NCBI GenBank assembly: GCA_900547725.1
Contig: URHR01000050.1
Location: forward strand, 1-13,591
Reading direction: 5' to 3'
DNA: 13,591 nt
Source of the DNA: an uncultured Eubacteriales bacterium
Lineage (GTDB): Bacteria; Bacillota; Clostridia; Oscillospirales; CAG-272
Position 1 is the stretch's first letter, and each line of letters starts with the position of its first letter. The notes under the pieces were generated by a model. That model was given only the letters and a program-made list of their open reading frames with translations. It did not search any database and was not told the DNA's origin. Made by a program: the position numbers and the translations under genes. Positions 6,429 to 13,364 of the stretch are shown piece by piece.

Positions 6429-9143
6429 TTGAAAAAAAATCTGTTTTTCCGCGCTGTGCTCCTGTTTGTGGTGGCAGCGCTTCTGCTTCCATGCCTTGCT
6501 GCCTGCCGTGGGGACGGTAACAAAACCGAAACCACGACTCCGTCGCAGACAACCGCGACCGCAGAACCGACCGGAAAGCTGTCGGATTTCTTCGGCTCGG
6601 ACGCGAAGAATTATGTGGTCATTTACCCGACAAGCGGGAAATCGACCGTGATTGAAGCGGCGAAAACCCTGACGGCGGCGCTGAACTCCACGTTCGGTCT
6701 GTCGCTTCGCTGCCGCACCGACAACGCCGTGAAAGCTTCTGACAGTCCGCGCGAAATTCTGGTCGGAGAGACCAACCGGAGCGAGAGCAAAACGCTTGCC
6801 GCAACGCTGGAGAATGAAGGCGACTGGGGGATCACGTGGTCGGGGACACGGCTTGCCGTTTGCGGAAAGGGCAATACCGCCACAAGCCGCGCGGTCGACC
6901 GTCTGCTTTCGGATTATGTTCTCGGGAAAAGCGGAACGTTGCGCCTGCCCGAAAAACTTGATCTGCATTGGAATTTCCGCGAAATGAGCCGTGCGGCGTT
7001 CACTCTGGCGGAAACCTACCGCATTGTTTTCCCAAGCGCCAACCAATCGGATGAGCGCCGCCTCGGAGGCGTTCTGCGCGACGATCTGCTCGCGCTGACC
7101 GGTTCGACCGTCAAGGTGCAGTCCGACGAGAAGGGGGACTCCGGCGCGGAGATTCTGATCGGTCTGACCAATCGTCCCGAATCGGCGGAAGCGGCAAAGG
7201 GGCTTACCGACTATCAGGACTACCGCGTGACGGTCACGGGCAACAAGGTTGTGCTTTCGGGCAACAGCACCGAAGCATTGCGCCGCGCAGCCGCAGAACT
7301 GATTGAGGCGCTGACAAACGGGAAGATTACCGACCTCGGTTCGGACTATGTTTCCGAAAATCTCTTTTACGGCGAGGGACGCGCGGAGCGCCTTCCCGAT
7401 CTTGCATCCTTTATCCCGTCGTGGTCGACTTCGGTACGTCCCGCAGAATGGCTCGGAAGCCTTGACGAGAAGATCAACGCCGTTACCACCATCGACGCGC
7501 GCAACCTCAGTGCCGTGCGGGGAGGGGACGCAAAACGGTACGCTTCCTGTTCCTTTGAAGCCATCGCCTCGGCGGTTCTTTGCGGAGCGGATCTGATTAC
7601 GTTGGACGTATTTGAAACGAAGGATCATATTCTGGTCACGGTTCCTGACGGCAATCTTTCGGCTTACACCGACGCGGCGGAACGATACGGCGCGCTCGGT
7701 GCACCTTCTTCCACGCTGATTACCGACTGGACATGGGAGCAGATCCGCGAATTGAAGATGACCCGTTCTGCCTTCGGAAGAGTGCTGACCCTCGCCGAGG
7801 CTGTCTCGCTCTGCGCGGGGCGTTGCATGGTTTATGTAAACATTTCGGGAGCGGACGATTGGACCGACACGCTTCTGTATCAGGCGTTTGTGAATCAGAG
7901 CGCCGCGAAGTCCTACTTCATTCCGAATCCTGATTCCTACACGCTGACCGAGCCGAAAACCGTGACCGCTCTGCGCAAATGGATGAGGCGTGACCGGTCG
8001 AACAGCGAGGTGACCGAAGCATACAACCATTGGACAGCCTGCGTGGCGAAAAAACCGAACCACTGGTCGAGACTGCTCTGGAAGAACAACGGAAACGATG
8101 ACAGCGCAACGTGGCAGTCCCTGCGCGACGAGTGGAAAACCTTCCTGTATACTGCCGATATTGCCGCATATTGCGATTACATCAGCAAAACGCAGTCCGC
8201 TTCCACCAAGACCGACGACGTCAGCACCGATCAGCCCTATACCATCAACCAAAGCGATCTGGGTTACCGCGTGATGATTCTTTCCGACACGCATTACTAT
8301 ACCACCTCCAACATCAAGGAGGATAACCTCGGCATTTCACGCGCGAAAAAGAAGGAATTCCTGATGGGACAGATCCGAAAAGAGATTGACGGGCGCGGGT
8401 TGGACGCGATTCTGGTTCTCGGCGACCTTGCAACCGACAACTGGACGGTAGGATTGGCGGATGCGAAAAGTGATGCGGAAATGTACACGAAGAACACCTA
8501 TTATGCAAAAACGCTGTACGACGATTGCTTCAAGCCTTTTGAGAACGAATTGGGTATTTATGTTCTTGCCGGTAACCACGACAGTTTCCTCAACGAAAAG
8601 TGGAAGGAAATGTTCGGCACTGACCGACAGTTCTCCTTTAAGATCGGCAACATGGCGTTCATCATGCTCGACACCTTCTCGGATCAGGGAAGCAACTCAA
8701 AGAGCAACGGGACTTCTTATGTCGGCATCGACAAAACATGGTTGGCGAGCGAAATGGCGAAGTATCGGAACTGTAAGGTGGTTGTCTGCTCGCACTATTT
8801 CAACAGTATGAGCGAGCTGAAGGAACTTTCCGATCAATACTCCAACATCATCGGCTTCTACCACGGGCACACGCATCTGTATGAGGCAGTGGATGTCGGA
8901 AACGGCACGATGTGCATCAACGACGGCGGCTTCTCCTACACGGCGTTTGCAAGCGAGGGCGGGGAGTGGAATTTTGAATACCTCGATCCGCGTTCCGCAT
9001 GGGGCTATTGCATTTTGGAATGGACTGCCGACAACAGCCGTTGCGTTTCCTACCGCACCACGCTTGCCATCACCTATGAGGCAACGAATATGACCTATAC
9101 GATTGCCCGGGAGCGCAAAACGGCGGACATTCCGCTTTTATGA
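6429..9143 (+). CDS. multidomain lipoprotein: tandem N-terminal domains, degenerate GDPD-like domain, metallophosphoesterase
   Basis: A 904-residue lipoprotein starting at TTG 6429, fixed by a perfect AGGAGG (6416-6421) seven bases upstream. The signal peptide ends CLAAC with the lipidated cysteine at residue 26; a Thr-rich linker runs to about 50. Residues about 60-175 and 195-312 are two copies of one domain (EILVGETNRSES and EILIGLTNRPES), of a type I associate with N-termini of glycan-active enzymes. Residues about 356-475 resemble glycerophosphodiester phosphodiesterase: VRGG where HRG is expected (Val363), GADLITLDV with Thr391 in place of Glu but Asp393 kept, TKDH, and VPD in place of HD (Pro406). 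Loss of three catalytic positions suggests no GDPD activity. Residues about 613-890 are a calcineurin-like metallophosphoesterase with all motifs: SDTH (Asp620, His622), GD (Asp666), GNHD (Asn716, His717), SHY (His789), GHTH (His814, His816). It should bind two metals and cut a phosphoester outside the cell. Substrate unknown. Confidence 0.85.
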   Translation: MKKNLFFRAVLLFVVAALLLPCLAACRGDGNKTETTTPSQTTATAEPTGKLSDFFGSDAKNYVVIYPTSGKSTVIEAAKTLTAALNSTFGLSLRCRTDNAVKASDSPREILVGETNRSESKTLAATLENEGDWGITWSGTRLAVCGKGNTATSRAVDRLLSDYVLGKSGTLRLPEKLDLHWNFREMSRAAFTLAETYRIVFPSANQSDERRLGGVLRDDLLALTGSTVKVQSDEKGDSGAEILIGLTNRPESAEAAKGLTDYQDYRVTVTGNKVVLSGNSTEALRRAAAELIEALTNGKITDLGSDYVSENLFYGEGRAERLPDLASFIPSWSTSVRPAEWLGSLDEKINAVTTIDARNLSAVRGGDAKRYASCSFEAIASAVLCGADLITLDVFETKDHILVTVPDGNLSAYTDAAERYGALGAPSSTLITDWTWEQIRELKMTRSAFGRVLTLAEAVSLCAGRCMVYVNISGADDWTDTLLYQAFVNQSAAKSYFIPNPDSYTLTEPKTVTALRKWMRRDRSNSEVTEAYNHWTACVAKKPNHWSRLLWKNNGNDDSATWQSLRDEWKTFLYTADIAAYCDYISKTQSASTKTDDVSTDQPYTINQSDLGYRVMILSDTHYYTTSNIKEDNLGISRAKKKEFLMGQIRKEIDGRGLDAILVLGDLATDNWTVGLADAKSDAEMYTKNTYYAKTLYDDCFKPFENELGIYVLAGNHDSFLNEKWKEMFGTDRQFSFKIGNMAFIMLDTFSDQGSNSKSNGTSYVGIDKTWLASEMAKYRNCKVVVCSHYFNSMSELKELSDQYSNIIGFYHGHTHLYEAVDVGNGTMCINDGGFSYTAFASEGGEWNFEYLDPRSAWGYCILEWTADNSRCVSYRTTLAITYEATNMTYTIARERKTADIPLL

Positions 9144-9150
9144 CGGTTTT

Positions 9151-9184
9151 TGCCATCAAAAACGTAAAATTCTGCCATCAAAAA
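9151..9184 (+). repeat. direct repeat upstream of the phosphoesterase promoter
   Basis: TGCCATCAAAAA occurs at 9151-9162 and again at 9173-9184. The copies are 22 bases apart, about two helical turns, just upstream of the -35 at 9199. The spacing would put both copies on one face of the DNA, as for tandem activator sites. The first copy also sits in a weak A/T-rich inverted repeat (TTTTTG and CAAAAA), too weak to be a good terminator for the gene ending at 9143. Confidence 0.5.
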
Positions 9185-9198
9185 AAGCATGAAACGAC

Positions 9199-9226
9199 TT
9201 GCATAAACTGAAAAATATGTTATAAT
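9199..9226 (+). promoter_or_regulatory. sigma-A-type promoter for the phosphoesterase/galactosidase unit
   Basis: -35 TTGCAT (9199-9204) and a consensus -10 TATAAT (9221-9226) with a 16-base spacer. The start codon at 9249 follows about 16 bases after the expected transcription start. The -10 box is flanked by a 5-bp inverted repeat, ATGTT (9217-9221) and AACAT (9230-9234), a possible operator. This makes 9249-12131 a unit separate from the genes before it. Confidence 0.8.
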
Positions 9227-9248
9227 AAAAACATCAAGGGAGATACCC

Positions 9249-10139
9249 ATGAAACATCGCATTCTGTTGGTTTCGGATATGCATTATACCACCGATCTTT
9301 CCGAAAAGGAGCTTCGTCTCACGCACCCCGAGTCCCGCGCCTCGCTTGCCTCAGGTCCGCTCTTCGGCAGGACGCAGAAGGAGAAGATCGACCTGATTTC
9401 GGCTGCGGTTGCGGAAGAGCACGCCAAAGCGCCGCTTGACGCGGTTCTGGTTCTCGGCGATCTTTCCATTGACGATTACGACTACCGCGAGCTGCCCGAC
9501 AATTACTGCCGCCGCTTCCTTGACGAATGTATGCGCGGGTTTCCGTGTCCTTCGTGGGCGTTGGCGGGCAACCATGACAGCTACCCGGATGAGGCGTGGC
9601 GCGAGGTGTTCGGCTATGGGCGGCAATACTCGGTCAGGATCGGAGATCGCGTGTTCGTGATGCTCGATACCTTCCGTAAAGTGCCCGCGCACGATGCCTC
9701 GGGGGCAGCGTATACGCCGGTTGATGTCGATTTTCTCCGTGCGGAACTGGAGAAGTACCCGACCGAAAAGTTTTTCCTCTGCACGCATTATATCGACATC
9801 CGCCAAGAGGAACAGAATGTGGAATTCTGCAGGATTCTGCAGGAAAACGATCGCATTCTCGCGCTTTTCCGCGGGCACACGCACATTGCCGAGCTTCTGA
9901 CCTTTGCGGGCAAGCCGCTTGCCGACATCGGCGGTTACGGCTACAGCGGGCAGGTGGTTGACGGAAAATATACCTTTGAGATTTTCTCCCCGAGATGGGC
10001 ATACGGCTATGAGGTTCTGGAGTGGGACGACAGCACAACCTGCTTCTATCATGTCAAGCCCGCGCTACATTACGAGGCAAAGAACGGGAGCTTTGATATC
10101 CCGCTGACAATTTCGGGTGCGTGCACGCTGAACGACTGA
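9249..10139 (+). CDS. cytoplasmic calcineurin-like metallophosphoesterase
   Basis: A 296-residue protein with ribosome binding site AAGGGAG just before ATG 9249, and no signal peptide or membrane segment. All motifs of the dinuclear calcineurin-like phosphoesterase fold are present: SDMH (Asp10, His12), LGD (Asp71), GNHD (Asn108, His109), CTHY (His180) and GHTH (His210, His212). It is closely related, from end to end, to the C-terminal domain of the 6429-9143 lipoprotein. Shared stretches include LDAxLVLGDL, AGNHDS, FxMLDTF and PRxAxGYxxLEW, and both share a YEAxN segment near the end. The pair therefore looks like an outside and an inside version of one enzyme. The next gene starts 18 bases after its stop, so the two are probably co-transcribed from the promoter at 9199. 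It probably hydrolyses a phosphomonoester or diester, perhaps on a sugar; the substrate is not evident. Confidence 0.85.
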   Translation: MKHRILLVSDMHYTTDLSEKELRLTHPESRASLASGPLFGRTQKEKIDLISAAVAEEHAKAPLDAVLVLGDLSIDDYDYRELPDNYCRRFLDECMRGFPCPSWALAGNHDSYPDEAWREVFGYGRQYSVRIGDRVFVMLDTFRKVPAHDASGAAYTPVDVDFLRAELEKYPTEKFFLCTHYIDIRQEEQNVEFCRILQENDRILALFRGHTHIAELLTFAGKPLADIGGYGYSGQVVDGKYTFEIFSPRWAYGYEVLEWDDSTTCFYHVKPALHYEAKNGSFDIPLTISGACTLND

Positions 10140-10157
10140 GAACAGAAGGAGATAACC

Positions 10158-12131
10158 ATGACAGAAACGATCCGAATCGCAACAGGGGATGGGGCAGAAG
10201 TGACCCTGACCGAGGCAGAACTGGAAAACGTCCGCGCCGTATATGTGGACGCGCGCAATATCCCCGGCGGGGAGGTTCTGTACACCCCCACGCAACCCGA
10301 ATGTGACGAATATGTTGCTATTGAAAATCACTCCCCGTTCTGGTGCCGTCCCTTTTTCGGCAAGGATTTGCGCGATCTGCCCGAGTTGGTTCAGGCATTG
10401 CTGTTGAAGTGCGGAAATCTTTATCGCTATATTCTGCCGATCTGCGCGGACACTTGGAAAACGGTTATCCGCGGCGGCAGAAACGGAATGGAGTTCCGCC
10501 TGTATACAAACTATAATCAACCGATTGACTGCGTACGACAGCTTTCATGGGTGGAAGCGCGCGGGAAAGACCCATTGGAACTTGCGCACCGTTGCGCGAA
10601 GGTTGCCGCGGCGCTGCTCGGAAACGGGATGAAACTGCGGGCAGAGCGCTCCTGTCCGGAGGTGTTCGACTACCTCGGTTGGTGCTCGTGGGATGCATTC
10701 CAGATCCGCGTGAATGAGGCGGGGCTGCTGGAAAAGGCGGCGGAATTCCGGGACAAGGGCGTTCCGATCCGATATGCGATCCTCGACGATATGTGGGCGG
10801 ACTGCCCGATGCTGAACGAGATCCCGCGCGACACGGAGTTCCGCACGATGGTCGGATTCATGCACAAGAGCAAACTACGCTCCTTTGAAGGAGACCCTGT
10901 GCGCTTCCCGAACGGCATGAAGCACACGGTGGAGGCGCTGAAGGCGGCGGGCATCCGGAACGTCGGCATCTGGTTTCCGACTACGGGATACTGGTCGGGC
11001 GTGGAAGCGGGCGGCGAAGCAGAGCGCGAATTTGCCGCCGATCTGATGACCGAACCGGACGGCAGGCGCATTGTCAAGCCCGAACTGCCGCACACGGCGC
11101 ACTGGTTCGGCGCACTCTGCGCCAAAGCCAAGGCATGGGGCGCGGATTTCGTGAAGATCGACAATCAGGGCTGTCAGAACTATTACCGCGAGGCAGGATC
11201 GATCGGGAAAACCGCCCGCGCCGTGCAAACGGGAATCGAAACGGCGGTTGCGGAGCAGATGGGCGGCGCGGTCATCAACTGCATGGGAATGCCGTCGGAA
11301 TGTATGTTCAACCGTCCCGACAGCGCCGTCAGCCGTTGCTCGGACGATTTCATGCCCGAGAACCGCGCGTGGTTCACCAAGCACATTCTGCAATGCGCCT
11401 ACAACGGGATTCTGCAGGGGCAGTTCTACGTCAACGACTGGGATATGTGGTGGACAGACGACGGGCAGGCAAAGAAAAACAGCCTTTGCCGCGCGATCAG
11501 TGGCGGACCGATCTATGTCAGCGACAAATCGAACCGAACCAATGCGGAGATTCTGCGCCCGCTTTGCCTGTCGGACGGCCGGATTCTGCGTCCCGACGAG
11601 AGCGCCACACCGACGGCGGACTGCCTGACGTGCGACCCGCGCACAAGCGGAAAGCCACTGAAGGTGCGGAATATCGCGCACGGCGCGGGGATTCTGGCGG
11701 CGTTTGATCTGGATGCGGAGGAAAGACCCGTTTCGGGAAGTCTGGGCGCAACGGACGTCGGGTTCTCCGCCGCGACCCGTGTGGTGGTTTACGATTGGTT
11801 TGCCAAAACCTGCCGTTTGTTGGAAGCAGGCGAACGGATGGAATTCACTCTGGATTCTCCGGACGATTTCCGCCTTTGGTGGATTGTTCCGTATGTCAGC
11901 GCAGACGTGACGGTACTCGGTAAAACCGATCTGTACATCGGGTGTCTTGCCGCAGAGGCGCTTGGCAAAAATTGCTACCGGATTGCCGACGGCGGGGAAT
12001 TTGCCGTTGCAAGCAAACAGACCGTGCGCGCCGAGGTGAACGGACAGATCACGGACGGCGAGCGGGACGGGCTGTTGTACCGTTTCCGTTTGCCCCGGGA
12101 AACAACCGAACTCCGGCTTCTCTCCGAATAA
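10158..12131 (+). CDS. GH36-like alpha-galactosidase (raffinose synthase/SIP1-type)
   Basis: A 657-residue protein with AAGGAG a few bases before ATG 10158 and no signal peptide, so it acts in the cytoplasm. It carries the hallmark motifs of the glycoside hydrolase family 36 branch that includes plant raffinose synthases and SIP1: GWCSWDAF (174-181), ILDDMW (208-213), FVKIDNQ (331-337) with the expected nucleophile Asp335, SRCSDDF (392-398) with the likely acid/base at Asp396 or Asp397, and DWDMWW (427-432). An N-terminal beta domain (about 1-165), a TIM barrel (about 170-470) and a C-terminal beta domain are expected. It should release alpha-linked galactose from imported oligosaccharides; galactosyl transfer is possible, since some members are synthases. 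It follows the phosphoesterase by 18 bases in a likely operon. Its stop codon overlaps the T-run of the convergent terminator. Confidence 0.85.
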   Translation: MTETIRIATGDGAEVTLTEAELENVRAVYVDARNIPGGEVLYTPTQPECDEYVAIENHSPFWCRPFFGKDLRDLPELVQALLLKCGNLYRYILPICADTWKTVIRGGRNGMEFRLYTNYNQPIDCVRQLSWVEARGKDPLELAHRCAKVAAALLGNGMKLRAERSCPEVFDYLGWCSWDAFQIRVNEAGLLEKAAEFRDKGVPIRYAILDDMWADCPMLNEIPRDTEFRTMVGFMHKSKLRSFEGDPVRFPNGMKHTVEALKAAGIRNVGIWFPTTGYWSGVEAGGEAEREFAADLMTEPDGRRIVKPELPHTAHWFGALCAKAKAWGADFVKIDNQGCQNYYREAGSIGKTARAVQTGIETAVAEQMGGAVINCMGMPSECMFNRPDSAVSRCSDDFMPENRAWFTKHILQCAYNGILQGQFYVNDWDMWWTDDGQAKKNSLCRAISGGPIYVSDKSNRTNAEILRPLCLSDGRILRPDESATPTADCLTCDPRTSGKPLKVRNIAHGAGILAAFDLDAEERPVSGSLGATDVGFSAATRVVVYDWFAKTCRLLEAGERMEFTLDSPDDFRLWWIVPYVSADVTVLGKTDLYIGCLAAEALGKNCYRIADGGEFAVASKQTVRAEVNGQITDGERDGLLYRFRLPRETTELRLLSE

Positions 12132-12170
12132 AAAATTCCCCTGCAACCGACTTTTCATCGGTTGCAGGGG
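12130..12170 (-). terminator. rho-independent terminator of the LacI-family gene
   Basis: CCCCTGCAACCGA (12138-12150) and TCGGTTGCAGGGG (12158-12170) form a perfect 13-bp stem with a 7-base loop. Read on the minus strand, the hairpin is followed by a run of six T (complement of 12130-12135), so it terminates the repressor transcript. On the plus strand no T-run follows, yet the strong stem may still block read-through from the galactosidase gene, whose stop codon overlaps its edge. Confidence 0.9.
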
Positions 12171-12183
12171 ATAGGAACAGCTT

Positions 12184-13203
12184 TTATTTCCGTGTGGCGG
12201 TTGTGTCGCGGAGATACAGTCCCGTAGGCAGGACGATATGCGTCCGCGCACCTGCCCCGAATTCCGCCTTTCCGGAAATGTAGTTGTAAAGCGTTTCCGA
12301 GGCGATATGCGCCATGGTCTTTTTGGACACGCTGACTGAGGAGAGCATGGTCGGAAAGATGTAATCCGCGCAGATGTTATCGAACCCGATGACCGAGATG
12401 TCCTCGGGAACGCGCAGACCCGCCTGCCGCGCTTCGCGGATGATGCCGTAAGCGAGCATATCGTTGAAGGAAAGGATTGCGGTGCAGGTTCGGTTGCGCG
12501 AAAGAAACCCGCTGATCTCGGTTCGGTATTCGGTCTGCGCCAGTGGCAGATTGAGGATATTTTCCTCCGAAAAAGGAATTTCCGCTTCCTCAAGCGCGCG
12601 GCGGTAACCCGCAAAACGCTCGCGATCCGATGAAATCAGCGGATTGACGCGCACGCAGGCAATGTTCCGGTGTCCCTGTTCAATCAGATGCCGTGTGGCA
12701 AGGTATGCTCCGCCCGCGTCGTCGCAGACCACATAGTCTGTGTCGGGATCTCCGTCGAAGTGCCGTCCGATGAGCACATAGGGAATGCGGGACTTTTCAA
12801 GATAACGGATGGAATCGGTATTTGCCTGCGTTGGGCAGATGATCACGCCGTCCACGTTCTGACCGATGGAAACCTTGACCGCGCGCAATTCGTCGTCGGC
12901 GTTCTCGGCAGTGTTCATAAACAGCGGCGTGATACCGAAGGCGCGGAAATATTGCTCGATGCCGCGGAACACAATGGAAAAGTGCGGGTTGATGATATCG
13001 GGCAGGATGACCGAAATGATGGAGCTTTTGCCTGCGCGCACTCCGCGAGCCTGAAAGTTGGGGATGTAGTCCAACTCGTCCGCCACGCGGCGGATAATGG
13101 CTTTGGTTGCTTCGGAAATATCGGGTTCATCGCGGAGCGCATGCGAAACGGTGTTGACCGAAAAGCCGGTTGCGTCTGCGATATCCTTCAATCTTGTTTT
13201 CAT
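12184..13203 (-). CDS. LacI-family transcriptional repressor
   Basis: A 339-residue regulator of typical LacI/GalR length. Residues about 4-23 are the helix-turn-helix (LKDIADATGF, SVNTVSHAL), residues about 46-58 the hinge helix (YIPNFQARGV), and residues about 61-335 the periplasmic-binding-like sensor domain (SVILPDIINPHF near the start, then DGVIICP, SFNDMLAYG and ISVIGFDN). The sensor should bind a sugar or sugar phosphate and alter DNA binding. Position 55 is valine where LacI has the leucine that enters the minor groove at the central CG step. A good -10/-35 pair lies upstream, and an operator-like site overlaps the expected transcription start, pointing to autoregulation. A similar site covers the divergent promoter, so the gene at 13365 is the best target candidate. 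The matching sequence was not seen at 9199, so control of the galactosidase is unproven. Confidence 0.92.
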   Translation of the reverse strand: MKTRLKDIADATGFSVNTVSHALRDEPDISEATKAIIRRVADELDYIPNFQARGVRAGKSSIISVILPDIINPHFSIVFRGIEQYFRAFGITPLFMNTAENADDELRAVKVSIGQNVDGVIICPTQANTDSIRYLEKSRIPYVLIGRHFDGDPDTDYVVCDDAGGAYLATRHLIEQGHRNIACVRVNPLISSDRERFAGYRRALEEAEIPFSEENILNLPLAQTEYRTEISGFLSRNRTCTAILSFNDMLAYGIIREARQAGLRVPEDISVIGFDNICADYIFPTMLSSVSVSKKTMAHIASETLYNYISGKAEFGAGARTHIVLPTGLYLRDTTATRK

Positions 13204-13223
13204 CGTGTCGTTTCTCCGTTTAT

Positions 13224-13237
13224 CTGTACGTTAATTC
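13224..13237 (-). promoter_or_regulatory. candidate LacI-type operator at the repressor gene
   Basis: On the minus strand ATTAACG (complement of 13229-13235) begins three bases after the -10 box and continues TACAG. It is an imperfect palindrome centred on a CG step (13229-13230), the pattern expected of LacI-family operators. It matches the site at 13335-13348 in sequence and in distance from the -10. It overlaps the expected transcription start of the repressor gene. Confidence 0.55.
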
Positions 13238-13238
13238 T

Positions 13239-13267
13239 ATTATATCACACTTTTTCGGAAAAGGCAA
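13239..13267 (-). promoter_or_regulatory. promoter of the LacI-family gene
   Basis: Read on the minus strand: -35 TTGCCT (complement of 13262-13267), 17-base spacer, -10 TATAAT (complement of 13239-13244), with an extended TG-n motif just before the -10. A GGAG ribosome binding site (complement of 13214-13217) precedes the start codon at 13203. Confidence 0.82.
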
Positions 13268-13303
13268 GAAATTGTGAGAAATAAATTAAATTGAAAAAAT
13301 CTC

Positions 13304-13332
13304 TTGACTTTCTGCCTGAAATGTGATACAAT
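13304..13332 (+). promoter_or_regulatory. divergent promoter for the gene at 13365
   Basis: -35 TTGACT (13304-13309) and -10 TACAAT (13327-13332) with a 17-base spacer and an extended TG-n motif. The expected transcription start falls near 13339, inside the operator-like palindrome. The segment TGTGATAxAAT, three free bases and ATTAACG are shared with the repressor promoter on the other strand. Confidence 0.85.
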
Positions 13333-13334
13333 GT

Positions 13335-13348
13335 CATTAACGATAATG
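13335..13348 (+). promoter_or_regulatory. candidate LacI-type operator of the divergent gene
   Basis: CATTAACGATAATG is a 14-bp palindrome, with CATTA and TAATG arms matching exactly and only the A/A pair beside the CG core mismatched. The central CG step is typical of LacI-family operators. It sits at about -4 to +10 relative to the predicted start of transcription, where a bound repressor would block RNA polymerase. Confidence 0.65.
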
Positions 13349-13364
13349 AATTGGAGACGCTCTG

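Noticed and set aside
6414..8294. 626-codon open frame on the minus strand
   Set aside because: It is the antisense of the multidomain lipoprotein, has no ribosome binding site worth noting, and its product has no recognisable domain.
9144..9170. Inverted repeat TTTTTG/CAAAAA as terminator of the large lipoprotein gene
   Set aside because: The stem is almost all A-T, short, and lacks a following T-run, so it is unlikely to terminate efficiently.
9189..9204. TGAAACGACTTGCA considered as a catabolite-control (cre) site
   Set aside because: It starts like cre but the central CG and second half do not align with the consensus.
10875..12614. 579-codon minus-strand frame spanning galactosidase and repressor
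   Set aside because: It crosses the terminator between two real genes and runs out of frame through the LacI-family gene, so it is a shadow.
12670..13284. 204-codon plus-strand frame opposite the repressor gene
   Set aside because: It overlaps the intact LacI-family gene and its promoter in antisense; the LacI reading has complete domain support.
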